This document shows positions 43,687-51,611 of a stretch of 64,000 nucleotides of DNA, one piece after another. The stretch is from the NCBI GenBank assembly GCA_016790635.1, contig JAEUOR010000030.1, positions 1 through 64,000 on the forward strand, written 5' to 3'. The position numbers and the translations under genes are program-made. The notes under the pieces were generated by a model that worked only from the letters and a program-made list of their open reading frames with translations, was not told the DNA's origin and ran no database searches. The stretch is from Burkholderiales bacterium (GTDB taxonomy: Bacteria > Pseudomonadota > Gammaproteobacteria > Burkholderiales > JAEUOS01). Each line of letters opens with the position of its first letter. The first letter of the stretch is position 1.

Positions 43687-44223
43687 CTATTTGCGCTTGC
43701 GAAACGAGAGGGTGACTTCACCCAGGTAGATGCCGAACTTCTTCATGATCGCGCGATTGAGCATGATGTCGTCGTCGATCAGGAACATCCAGTCGTCGAA
43801 GTTGACATGGTAATTGCTGTTGCCGACCTTGAGGTCGAGCACGTAGCGCCAGTTGAGCGCGTTGCCGGAGGCGACGCCGCGCGCCTCGCCGACCACGTCG
43901 GCCGCGGTGCCGGTGTAGTTGCCGCCGGGGAGCTTCTTGATCGTCCAGACGCGCTTTTCCTTGCGGCCGTCGGAGTAGACGAAGTCCTCGTCCAAAGTGC
44001 CGGTGTCGCCGTTCCAGCTGGCACGGATGACCACCGAGAAGCGCGTCACGACGCGTCCGGAACGATCGCTGAACATGCCCCAGCCGTCGATGGTGCCGTT
44101 GAAATAGCGATCCAGTTCGAGCTGCGGCTTTTCCGCGCGGTAGGTCTCGGGTTCGACGCTGGCGCAACCGGCCAGGAACCAGGCAAAGGCGCCGAGCAGG
44201 GTCAGGCGCAGGAATGATTTCAT
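43687..44223 (-). CDS. DUF3833 lipoprotein
   Basis: The 178-residue precursor has a canonical lipobox (FLAGC, Cys about 19) and a beta-barrel-like mature domain with LELDRYFNGTIDGWGMFSDRSG, WTIKKLPGGNYTGTAADVVG and WMFLIDDDIMLNRA, as in DUF3833 proteins. Membrane anchorage plus a lipocalin-like fold would suit lipid binding, but this is inference. The ATG overlaps the MFS stop (ATGA). Confidence 0.85.
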   Translation of the reverse strand: MKSFLRLTLLGAFAWFLAGCASVEPETYRAEKPQLELDRYFNGTIDGWGMFSDRSGRVVTRFSVVIRASWNGDTGTLDEDFVYSDGRKEKRVWTIKKLPGGNYTGTAADVVGEARGVASGNALNWRYVLDLKVGNSNYHVNFDDWMFLIDDDIMLNRAIMKKFGIYLGEVTLSFRKRK

Positions 44224-45482
44224 CGGGGTTCCTCGGAGTGGGCAGGAATGGAAGTGAAAAGCAGCGCGGCCGCTGCCAGCTTGAGTGCGCAGGGTGCCAG
44301 GCAATAGGCCACGGCCAGCCAGGGGCCCGGGTCGGCGGCGCCGGGCTGGTAGCCCAGTGCGCCAAGCGCGGGCAGCGCCAATCCGGCGGCCAAGGCCAGG
44401 TTGAGCTTGGTGACAAGGTTCCAAACGCCGAAGTACGCGCCTTCGGCGCCGTGGGCGCGGTCGGCCGCGATGCTGTCGGCCAGGAGCGCGGGCGGCAGCG
44501 CCAGGTCGGCACCAAGGGCGATGCCAGAGGCCGCGGCGATGATGGCAAAGGCGAGCGCGTCGCCGCGCCCCAGGAAATAGGCCCAGAAGAAGACCGCCAC
44601 GGCCAGCAGCATGGCGATGAGCCAGGCGTTGCGCTTGCCAACGCGCGCTGCGGCGACGACCCACAACGGCAGGGTTGCCGCCGCGGCGACGAAATAGAGC
44701 GCCAGGAAAGCGCCGCTCATCGATTCCAGCGCAAGCACGTCGGCGACAAAGAACAGGAACAGCGTGGCGGGAATCGCCGCGGCGATGCCGTTCAACGCGA
44801 AGACCGCCAGGAGTCGGCGAAAGCGCGGCGAGGCCAAGACCGGTGCGCGGGCCGCCGCACGCTCCTCAGGTGCCGCCGCTGGCCGCGACGCCGGCAGCGC
44901 GGGGGTGGCCGCCAGCGTGGCCCAGGCGCAGACGGCCAGGATTGCCACGAACGCCCAGGTCGTCTGCGGCAACCCGGCTTCCACGGTGGGCGCGAACGCC
45001 TGCGGCAGGATCGACGCCAGCACCACCCCAACCAGGCCAAACCCCTCGCGCGCGGCCGCGATGCGCGTGCGTTCGGATGGCGTGCCCAGCGCCGCGCCCC
45101 AGGCCTGGTAGGCGATCACGGCCGCCGAGTACCCCAGGGTCGTGAGCACGACCGACGTGGCCAGCCATACCGCCAGCCCGCCAGCGCCGAGCGACGGCGG
45201 GTGGAACATCGCGATGAGTCCTGGCGACAGGATCGCCAGCGCTGCCGCGATGAAGCGCTTGCGCGCGCGCACCCGATCGGCGAGCCGGCCGAGCCAGGGG
45301 TCGACGAGCGCATCGGCCACGCGCGTGAAAAGCAGCACCGCGCCGGCCATGCCCAGTCCGAGACCGAGGGTGGCATAGAACTTGGGGGCGTAGACGTAGA
45401 CCGGCAGCGCGGCGAACGCGACCGGCAGTCCCAGCGCGCCGTAGGCGACGGTGCGCGGCAGCCCCAGCGCGACGCCGCTCAC
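44220..45482 (-). CDS. MFS transporter, GPH (MelB-like) type
   Basis: The protein has about 420 residues and about 12 hydrophobic helices. I start at the GTG at 45482, which overlaps the upstream stop (GTGA). The segment FTRVADALVDPWLGRLADRVRARK between helices 2 and 3 is the GPH/MFS_2 signature (D-x2-x-DP-x-x-G). Relatives carry sugars or lysolipids with cations; in this operon a lipid or isoprenoid substrate is conceivable but not shown. Confidence 0.85.
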   Translation of the reverse strand: MSGVALGLPRTVAYGALGLPVAFAALPVYVYAPKFYATLGLGLGMAGAVLLFTRVADALVDPWLGRLADRVRARKRFIAAALAILSPGLIAMFHPPSLGAGGLAVWLATSVVLTTLGYSAAVIAYQAWGAALGTPSERTRIAAAREGFGLVGVVLASILPQAFAPTVEAGLPQTTWAFVAILAVCAWATLAATPALPASRPAAAPEERAAARAPVLASPRFRRLLAVFALNGIAAAIPATLFLFFVADVLALESMSGAFLALYFVAAAATLPLWVVAAARVGKRNAWLIAMLLAVAVFFWAYFLGRGDALAFAIIAAASGIALGADLALPPALLADSIAADRAHGAEGAYFGVWNLVTKLNLALAAGLALPALGALGYQPGAADPGPWLAVAYCLAPCALKLAAAALLFTSIPAHSEEPR

Positions 45483-46087
45483 GACGCCGGGCCGGCCAGT
45501 CCCAACAGCTGCTTGCGCAGCCCCGGGGCGGAGGTGCGGCTGTCCAGCCAAATGGCGAAGAAGGCGCGCGCGAGGCGCTCGTCGGCCAAGGTGCCGATGG
45601 CGCGGCCGTTCAGATAAAAACGCGCCGCGCCGTCGACGCCCGCGATGCCCGTCAAACGGTCACCGCGGCGCACGTCGGGGAAGAGTTCGCGCAAGAGCGC
45701 GCTCCAGGGAGCGGCGTCGGGCTCGCTCAGCTTGCCCAGTTTCCTGATTTCGCTGATGCTGCGTTCGGCGATCGCCTCGCCCTTGAAGTCGCGCGCGTAG
45801 GTGAGTTCCAGCGCGAAGGGCCGGTCCGCAGCGAAGCGCCCCTGCGGGGCGAAGAGCGCCGCATCGTAGGCATGCAGGCCGAACCATGTGAGCCGACCGG
45901 AACCGACCATGCGGGCCTCGGGCAGCCAGGCTCGCACATACGCCGAGGCGCTGCGCTCGGTCGGGGCGGCAGGGGCGGCCACGGCACCGGCGGATGTCCA
46001 GGCCAGGGCGATGGCGAGCGCGGCGATTGCGCAGGCCCTCGCGGCATCGACCGTCGTGCGGGCCGCGCGGACGCGGAACTGCGTCAT
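45479..46087 (-). CDS. Chalcone-isomerase-like secreted protein
   Basis: The 202-residue precursor starts at the ATG at 46087, overlapping the CFA-like stop (ATGA). It has a signal peptide (cleavage near AVAAP) and a chalcone-isomerase-like domain, with RMVGSGRLTWFGLHAYDAALF, FALELTYARDFKGEAIAERSISEI and ARFYLNGRAIG. Bacterial members usually lack flavonoid substrates and are thought to bind fatty acids. Export to the periplasm fits a membrane-lipid role. Confidence 0.83.
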   Translation of the reverse strand: MTQFRVRAARTTVDAARACAIAALAIALAWTSAGAVAAPAAPTERSASAYVRAWLPEARMVGSGRLTWFGLHAYDAALFAPQGRFAADRPFALELTYARDFKGEAIAERSISEIRKLGKLSEPDAAPWSALLRELFPDVRRGDRLTGIAGVDGAARFYLNGRAIGTLADERLARAFFAIWLDSRTSAPGLRKQLLGLAGPAS

Positions 46088-47304
46088 GCGGCGCCCTGAT
46101 GGCGCAATTCGAACTGCACGACGTCGGTCGAGCGCGCGTTGAACGCGCCCTCGCAGTAGGCGAGATAAAACTCCCACAGGCGCAGGAAGCGCTCGTCGAA
46201 GCCCTGCGCTACGACTTCCCGGCGCCGCGCCATGAAGGCCTCGCGCCACAGGCGCAGGGTGCGCGCGTAGTCGCGGCCAAAGGCGAAGGCATCGGTCACC
46301 TGGAGCCCGGCAGCGGCGGCGCGCCGGTGGAATTCGGCGGGGGAAGGCAGCATGCCGCCCGGAAAGACATATTGCTGGATGAAATCGGTGCCCTTGCGGT
46401 AGCGCTCGAAGAGGGTGTCATCGATGGTGATGGTCTGCACCACGGCGCGCCCGCCGGGGGCGAGGTGCTTTCTCAGGCAGGCGAAGTAGTCGTCCCAGTA
46501 GGCCTCGCCGACGGCTTCGAACATCTCGATGGATACGATGTGGTCGAAGCGTCCCTCGAGGTCGCGGTAGTCCAGATAGCGCAGGTTCGCCCGATCGACC
46601 AGTCCGCCCGTGCGCAGGCGCGCCTGCGCGTAGTCGAGCTGCTCGCGCGACAAGGTCAGTCCGGTCAGCCGCGCGCGGGTCGTGGACAAAAGCGTCTCGG
46701 CGAAGCCGCCCCAGCCGCAGCCGATCTCGAGCACGTGCGCGCCGGTTGCGGGTCGAATGCGCTCGACGATGCGGCGGTACTTGGCGTCCTGCGCTTGTGC
46801 CAGCGTTTGCACACCCGGCAGGAAGAGCCCGCTCGAATACGTCATCGAGGCATCCAGCCACAGGGCGTAGAAATCGTTGCCAAGGTCGTAGTGCGCCGCG
46901 ATGTTGCGGCGCGAACCGGCACGCGTGTTGCGGTTTAGCCAATGGCGTACCCGGTGCGCGAGCGACCCGATGTAGCTGCCGTAGACGGCGCGCTCCATGG
47001 TGTCGCGATTCAGGCAGAAAAGTTCGACCAGGCGCGCCGGATCGGCAGAGGTCCAGCGGCCGTCGAAATAGCACTCGGCGAAGGCGATGTCTCCGCCGGA
47101 GAGCGACTCGCCGATCACCTGCCAGTCGCGGATGGCCAGGTGCGCCACTGGTTCGCCCGCGCCGAAGCGCGTGGAAAACCCGTTCGGGCCTTCCAGGATC
47201 AGGGTGCCGTGAGTGAGACGCTCTAGAAGGCGCAGGGCGGCGCGGGACGACAGCGGCAGCGTGCGCGGCGGGAACGGCAGGGGGCGTAAGGAGGCTTCGG
47301 ACAT
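46084..47304 (-). CDS. CFA-synthase-like lipid methyltransferase with altered active site
   Basis: The 406-residue protein has the cyclopropane-fatty-acid synthase fold: NIAAHYDLGNDFYALWLD, SAM motif VLEIGCGWGGFAETL, SIEMFEAVGEAYWDDYF (Glu263) and GRDYARTL (Tyr346). Two positions that bind bicarbonate in E. coli CFA synthase appear changed: the Cys of YSC is Ser158 (YSSGLF) and the His of the LHT segment is Gln290 (VVQT). It may therefore transfer methyl groups without closing a cyclopropane ring, as proposed for furan-fatty-acid methylases. It sits between the DUF1365 and chalcone-isomerase-like genes. Confidence 0.88.
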   Translation of the reverse strand: MSEASLRPLPFPPRTLPLSSRAALRLLERLTHGTLILEGPNGFSTRFGAGEPVAHLAIRDWQVIGESLSGGDIAFAECYFDGRWTSADPARLVELFCLNRDTMERAVYGSYIGSLAHRVRHWLNRNTRAGSRRNIAAHYDLGNDFYALWLDASMTYSSGLFLPGVQTLAQAQDAKYRRIVERIRPATGAHVLEIGCGWGGFAETLLSTTRARLTGLTLSREQLDYAQARLRTGGLVDRANLRYLDYRDLEGRFDHIVSIEMFEAVGEAYWDDYFACLRKHLAPGGRAVVQTITIDDTLFERYRKGTDFIQQYVFPGGMLPSPAEFHRRAAAAGLQVTDAFAFGRDYARTLRLWREAFMARRREVVAQGFDERFLRLWEFYLAYCEGAFNARSTDVVQFELRHQGAA

Positions 47305-47314
47305 GGCGGGGGAG

Positions 47315-48100
47315 TCAGCGGGTGACCAGATGTTCGGGGGGGCGGGGTTTGCCGATGATGGGCACGCGTCGCAAGGCCAGGAGCAGCGCTTGCCAGTGGA
47401 TGCGCAGGGTCACGGCCAGCGTCATGAGAGGCATGGACAGGCAGGCCCGCAGCAGGGTGCGCGCACTGAATTCCTGCGCGCGACCCGAAAGTGCGGTGAT
47501 GAGGAGATCGCCGTCGTCGTCGTGATAGTCGATGCGCGCGACGACGCGGGTCTCGTGTTCGCGCCGGGCGGCGAGAAAGCGAAAGCGATAGCCGCCGACG
47601 ACCTCGAAGAACGGCGAGACGTGAAAGACCTTGCGCGCACTCAAGGTCGCGCCGCCGCGCAGGTCGCGGCCCCCATCCTCGAGCAGATAGCAGTGCCGTT
47701 CGCCGAAAGTGTTGTTGACCTCGACCACGACGGCCTTGAGCGCGCCATCGCGCGCGTGGCAGAACCAGAACGAGACTGGATTGAAAACATAACCCAGAAC
47801 GCGCGGGAAGGTCTGCAGGACGATTTCGCCATCGGCGCCGGTCACCTGCTCGGCCGCGAGAATGCGGCGAACCCAGGATTCGGGGTCGCCGCCGTCGCCG
47901 TGGTCGGCGTGGTGAAACGACAGGAGGTTGAAGCGATTGATCGAGAAGACCCGGTTGGCAAGTTCGGCGCTGCGCGACAGCGGGAAGCGCAGGAAGAAGA
48001 CCGGGTAGCGAAAGCCGTGCTGCACCGGGCGCAGGCGCTGATGGATCACGCCGCCCATGAAGAGCCACTTGCGCTCCGCGCTGTCCATGCTCATCGCCAT
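47315..48100 (-). CDS. DUF1365 protein
   Basis: The protein has about 261 residues, starting at ATG 48100; ATGs 48094 and 48088 and a GTG at 48106 overlapping the upstream stop are alternatives. It shows the family landmarks GGVIHQRLRPVQHGFRYPVF, FPRVLGYVFNPVSFWFCHA, VVVEVNNTFGERHCYLL and KVFHVSPFFEVVGGYRFRF. DUF1365 genes nearly always sit between a flavin amine oxidase and a CFA-like gene, as here. The biochemical role is unknown. Confidence 0.88.
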   Translation of the reverse strand: MAMSMDSAERKWLFMGGVIHQRLRPVQHGFRYPVFFLRFPLSRSAELANRVFSINRFNLLSFHHADHGDGGDPESWVRRILAAEQVTGADGEIVLQTFPRVLGYVFNPVSFWFCHARDGALKAVVVEVNNTFGERHCYLLEDGGRDLRGGATLSARKVFHVSPFFEVVGGYRFRFLAARREHETRVVARIDYHDDDGDLLITALSGRAQEFSARTLLRACLSMPLMTLAVTLRIHWQALLLALRRVPIIGKPRPPEHLVTR

Positions 48101-48102
48101 GC

Positions 48103-49380
48103 TCACGCCGCGACGCGCAGCGCTGCCGCGCGCTCGATCAGGGCCGCGGCGACCGACTGGCCCGAGCGCAGTCCGTCTTCGTGGAAACCATAGCCCGTCC
48201 ATGCGCCGGCGAACCAGACGCCGCCTTCGCCCTGCAATGAAGGCAGGCGCTCCTGCGCGCGGATCGCGGCGGTGTCGAAGATCGGATGGGAGTAGTCGAA
48301 CGCGGCCAGGGTTTGCGCATCTGCGGGAGGCGTCAGCGGGTTCAGTGTGACCATGAGCGGGGTCGCGAAGGGGAGCGGCTGCAGTCGGTTGAGCAGATAG
48401 CTCACTGCGACGCGGCGCGCGTCGGGAGCGCTTGCGTGCGGCGCCGGTCCAAGATAATTCCACGCGGCCCAGACGCGCTCGCGGCGCGGCAGCAGGGCGC
48501 GATCGGTATGCAGCCATGCAGTGTTGGGCTGGTAGCGCACCGCTGCCAGGACGGACCGCTGCGCCGCCGTGGGCGCATCGAGCAGGCGCAGCGCCTGGTC
48601 GCTGTGGCACGCCAGCACGACATGGTCGTAGCGTTCGGTCTGCCCGTCCAATTGCATCAGTACCCCGGCAGCGGAGGCGCGCACGCTCGTGACGGCGGCC
48701 CGCGTGCGCACGCGCGGCAGCCGCGCCGCGATGCGGGAAACGTATTCGCGTGAACCCCCGCGCACGGTCAGCCAGCGCGGCCGGTCGTTGATGCTGAGCA
48801 GGCCGTGATTGGCGCAAAAGCGTGCGAAGGTCGCAAGCGGGTAGTCGAGCATGGTCGCGGTCGGGCAGGACCAGATCGCGCCGGCCATGGGCAGCAGATA
48901 CCAGTCACGGAAAGCGTTGCCGTAGGCGCCTTGGTCGAGGAATTCCCCCAGCGACTGCGTCGCGTCCGCACCTTCTGCGACGAGGCCGGCCGCGCGATTG
49001 AAGCGCAGGATGTCGGACAGCATTCCCAGGAACCGCGGCCGCAGGAGGTTTTGCGGTTGGGCGAATACCGTTGCCAGGTTGTTGCCGGCCCACTCGATTT
49101 TGCCGGCCAGGCTGACCGAAAACGACATGTCGCTCGCTGCCGAGGCAACACCTAAATCCCTGAACAACTTGATGAGGCCCGGATAGGTGCGCTCGTTGTA
49201 GACCAGAAAGCCGGTGTCGACCGGGCAGGTGACTCCGTCGACGGTCGCATCAAAGGTATGGCTGTGACCGCCCAGTCGCGAATCCGCTTCCAGGAGGGTC
49301 ACGGATATGCCCTCTTTTCGCGACAACGAATAGGCGCAGGACAGCCCTGCAATGCCGCTACCGACAACTGCGACTTTCAT
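48103..49380 (-). CDS. FAD-dependent amine-oxidase-family protein, first gene of the light-response operon
   Basis: The 425-residue protein has the Rossmann start VAVVGSGIAGLSCAYSLSR, LLEADSRLGGHSHTFD (ADP and flavin contacts), PVDTGFLVYNERTYPGL and a C-terminal FAD motif GVWFAGAWTGYGFHEDGLRSG. It belongs to the NAD/FAD-dependent oxidoreductase group related to amine oxidases and carotenoid or lipid desaturases. AAGGA eight bases before the ATG gives a ribosome site. It heads the eight-gene operon that runs to 42448 and is divergent from the CarH-like regulator. Confidence 0.88.
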   Translation of the reverse strand: MKVAVVGSGIAGLSCAYSLSRKEGISVTLLEADSRLGGHSHTFDATVDGVTCPVDTGFLVYNERTYPGLIKLFRDLGVASAASDMSFSVSLAGKIEWAGNNLATVFAQPQNLLRPRFLGMLSDILRFNRAAGLVAEGADATQSLGEFLDQGAYGNAFRDWYLLPMAGAIWSCPTATMLDYPLATFARFCANHGLLSINDRPRWLTVRGGSREYVSRIAARLPRVRTRAAVTSVRASAAGVLMQLDGQTERYDHVVLACHSDQALRLLDAPTAAQRSVLAAVRYQPNTAWLHTDRALLPRRERVWAAWNYLGPAPHASAPDARRVAVSYLLNRLQPLPFATPLMVTLNPLTPPADAQTLAAFDYSHPIFDTAAIRAQERLPSLQGEGGVWFAGAWTGYGFHEDGLRSGQSVAAALIERAAALRVAA

Positions 49381-49400
49381 TTCTTGTCCTTGTCAGGTTT

Positions 49401-49480
49401 GTTCACGCAATTCAAGCCAGAGCAAACTGAGCGAGCACTCAAGACGTCCTTTCCTCCAGCATAGTACGCAATGCGTGAAC
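49401..49480. repeat. Spaced inverted repeat in the regulator/operon divergent region
   Basis: GTTCACGCA (49401-49409) is matched by its exact complement TGCGTGAAC (49472-49480), with centres 71 bases apart. It lies in the presumed promoter zone of the eight-gene operon. A DNA-looping operator pair is possible; chance is not excluded. Confidence 0.35.
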
Positions 49481-49505
49481 AGCGGGACGCAAAGCACTTA
49501 ATGTC

Positions 49506-49534
49506 TTGGACAAAATGCTCGTTTATGGGATAAT
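49506..49534 (+). promoter_or_regulatory. Sigma-70 promoter of the CarH/LitR-like regulator gene
   Basis: TTGGAC (49506-49511), a 17-base spacer and GATAAT (49529-49534) form a good promoter about 96 bases before the ATG at 49630. The -35 overlaps a GGACAAAA octamer (49508-49515) whose inverted copies lie downstream, suggesting autoregulation. Confidence 0.6.
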
Positions 49535-49550
49535 ACAGGGATGGAATTGA

Positions 49551-49595
49551 TTTTGTCTAGGACATTTTTGTCCTTCATAGGACTTCAGAAGTCCT
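49551..49595. promoter_or_regulatory. Operator-like repeat cluster upstream of the CarH/LitR-like gene
   Basis: TTTTGTCT (49551-49558) and TTTTGTCC (49566-49573) are inverted copies of GGACAAAA and lie 15 bases apart. GGACA-N4-TGTCC spans 49560-49573. AGGACTTC-A-GAAGTCCT (49579-49595) is a perfect 17-base palindrome. The dense GGAC/GTCC repeats are candidates for MerR/CarH tetramer binding. Confidence 0.55.
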
Positions 49596-49629
49596 GATCA
49601 GTTCCCCAGCATCCCACCTTGAAGAGCCC

Positions 49630-50526
49630 ATGAACACTGCAAGCATCGGCGCAGTCGAGCGCGACACCGGTCTTTCGAAGGACACTCTGCGGGTCTGGGA
49701 GCGGCGCTACGGCTTTCCCACACCGTTGCGCGACGAGGCCGGCGAGCGGGTCTATAGCGAGGAGCAGGTGCAGCGCTTGCGCGCCATCAAGCGCCTGATG
49801 GACCGCGGCATGCGGCCGGGCAAGCTCATGGCGCTTGACCAGGCAGAACTGCAGCGTCTGGCCCAGTCCCATGAGACTGCCTCGGATGCAACCGCCAGCG
49901 CGACCAGCGCCGCCTTCATCGAGCTTCTGCGTGCGCACCGCGGCGACGACTTGCGCCGCGCTCTTGGTCGCGCCATGGTCCAGCTTGGTCTGGCGCGTTT
50001 CGTGACCGAATTGGTCGCTCCGTTGGCCACGGCCGTTGGCGAGGCCTGGGTGCGCGGAGAGCTGGAGATCTTCGAGGAGCATCTCTTCACCGAGTCCCTG
50101 CAGGGCGTATTGCGTGGGGCCATCGCCGGCATGCCGGAGGCATCCGGCCCACCGCGCATCCTCTTGACCACTTTCCCGGGCGAACAGCATTCGCTGGGGC
50201 TGCTCATGGCGGAGTCCATGCTGGTCATGGAAGGCGCGCAGTGCGTCTCTTTGGGCACCGAGATGCCGGTGTGGGATATCGCTCGCGCAGCCCAGGCGCA
50301 TGAGGCTGACGTCGTGGCGTTGTCGTTCAGCCTCGCGTACTCGCCAACGCGCGCTACTGAAGGACTGGCCGAATTGCGCCGCATGCTCGCACCGACCATC
50401 GACCTGTGGGCGGGCGCGAGTTCGGCCGTGCTCGGGCGCCGCACGCCGCAAGGTGTCGCGCCGGTCGACAACGTGGCTGCGGTTGCCCGAATGGTTGCCG
50501 ACTGGCGCCTCCGCCACGGTTCCTGA
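49630..50526 (+). CDS. MerR-family B12-dependent photoreceptor regulator (CarH/LitR type)
   Basis: The 298-residue protein has an N-terminal MerR helix-turn-helix (about 1-70, with LSKDTLRVWERRYGFPTP), a helical bundle (about 90-165) and a cobalamin-binding Rossmann domain (about 175-290). It carries the Wx9EH motif that caps adenosylcobalamin in CarH (Trp140, Glu150, His151) and the lower-ligand motif E-x-H-x2-G (FPGEQHSLG, His187). The spacing of these residues matches Thermus CarH. Known members bind DNA as tetramers in the dark and release it when light breaks the Co-C bond. It probably represses itself and the divergent eight-gene operon. Confidence 0.92.
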   Translation: MNTASIGAVERDTGLSKDTLRVWERRYGFPTPLRDEAGERVYSEEQVQRLRAIKRLMDRGMRPGKLMALDQAELQRLAQSHETASDATASATSAAFIELLRAHRGDDLRRALGRAMVQLGLARFVTELVAPLATAVGEAWVRGELEIFEEHLFTESLQGVLRGAIAGMPEASGPPRILLTTFPGEQHSLGLLMAESMLVMEGAQCVSLGTEMPVWDIARAAQAHEADVVALSFSLAYSPTRATEGLAELRRMLAPTIDLWAGASSAVLGRRTPQGVAPVDNVAAVARMVADWRLRHGS

Positions 50527-50644
50527 AGCGTATCTGGCTCAAACGAGCGGCGTTATTTGGTGTAATCGCGCTGAAAGGGTGGAGCGTTATATTCAATCGG
50601 CGGGGCCGGGGCGCGCCGGATGCGCGCCTGCACAGGAGATTTCC

Positions 50645-51520
50645 ATGCTGTATCCCGAGCTTTTCAAGTCCCTCGAAGCGGTGCGCTGGAACATGGAGAA
50701 GGATGTTCCCTGGTCTGCTTTCGATGCGCACTTGCTTAGCGACGAGCAGGCGCGCACCATCAAGATGAATGCGATCACCGAGTGGGCGGCGCTGCCGGCC
50801 ACGGAAATGTTCCTGCGGGACAACGCGCACGATTCCGACTTCTCGGCCTTTGTCAGCGTCTGGTTCTTCGAGGAGCAGAAGCATTCGCTCGTCCTGCTGG
50901 AATACCTGCGGCGTTTCCGTCCCGAGTTGGTTCCCACCGAGGCAGAACTGCACGCGGTGCGTTTTCCTTTCGACCCGGCGCCGGCGCTGGAGACGCTGAT
51001 GCTGCACTTTTGCGGTGAAATCCGCCTGAACCACTGGTATCGGCGTGCCGCCGAGTGGCACACCGAGCCCGTGATCAAGCACATCTACACCCTGATTTCG
51101 CGCGACGAGGCGCGCCACGGCGGGGCGTATCTGCAGTACATGAAGCGCGCCATCGCCAACTTCGGCGACCAGGCCCGCAGCGCCTTCGCCAAGATCGGCG
51201 TGCTGATGGCCTCCGCCAATCGCACCGCGCAGGCCCTGCACCCGACCAACCTGCATGTCAATGCGGCGCTTTTCCCCGACGACACGGTCCAGTCCAGGCT
51301 TCCCGACCCGGCCTGGCTGGAGCGCTGGCTGTCGCGCCAGATTGATTTCGATCGCAACTGGGAACGCAAGGTCGTCGAGCGCATCCTGCACAACGTCTCG
51401 ATCCTCTTCGATCGCACTTTCACTTCGGTACAGGATTTGAATCGCTATCGAAAGGAAGTCGCGCGCCGATTGGGCGAGACACTTGCCGTGGCCATGCCGG
51501 AGCCGGCCGGCGCCAGGTAG
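50645..51520 (+). CDS. Di-iron ferritin-like protein, acyl-desaturase-like
   Basis: The 291-residue protein follows AGGAGA and lies 118 bases after the CarH-like gene. It has the four-helix carboxylate-bridged di-iron pattern: a Glu on the first helix (Glu46 or Glu54), Glu77-x2-His80 (FEEQKH), Glu125 (GEIRL) and Glu155-x2-His158 (DEARHG). This resembles acyl-ACP desaturases and related oxygenases more than storage ferritins. Position beside a light-controlled lipid operon suggests a fatty-acid oxidation step. A TATATT -10-like hexamer in the gap could give it a promoter of its own. Confidence 0.8.
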   Translation: MLYPELFKSLEAVRWNMEKDVPWSAFDAHLLSDEQARTIKMNAITEWAALPATEMFLRDNAHDSDFSAFVSVWFFEEQKHSLVLLEYLRRFRPELVPTEAELHAVRFPFDPAPALETLMLHFCGEIRLNHWYRRAAEWHTEPVIKHIYTLISRDEARHGGAYLQYMKRAIANFGDQARSAFAKIGVLMASANRTAQALHPTNLHVNAALFPDDTVQSRLPDPAWLERWLSRQIDFDRNWERKVVERILHNVSILFDRTFTSVQDLNRYRKEVARRLGETLAVAMPEPAGAR

Positions 51521-51535
51521 CGAGGCACCCCCGCG

Positions 51536-51541
51536 TAGAAT
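51536..51541 (+). promoter_or_regulatory. Candidate -10 (TAGAAT) for the heptose adenylyltransferase gene
   Basis: TAGAAT lies 16 bases after the di-iron gene stop and 71 bases before the TTG start at 51612. No convincing -35 is present. Confidence 0.35.
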
Positions 51542-51611
51542 CGCGGCGCGCGGGATCGCACCTTTTCCCGCTTTCCGGGGGGCGGACGGTGGACCAGGCT
51601 GGGAGAGCCAA

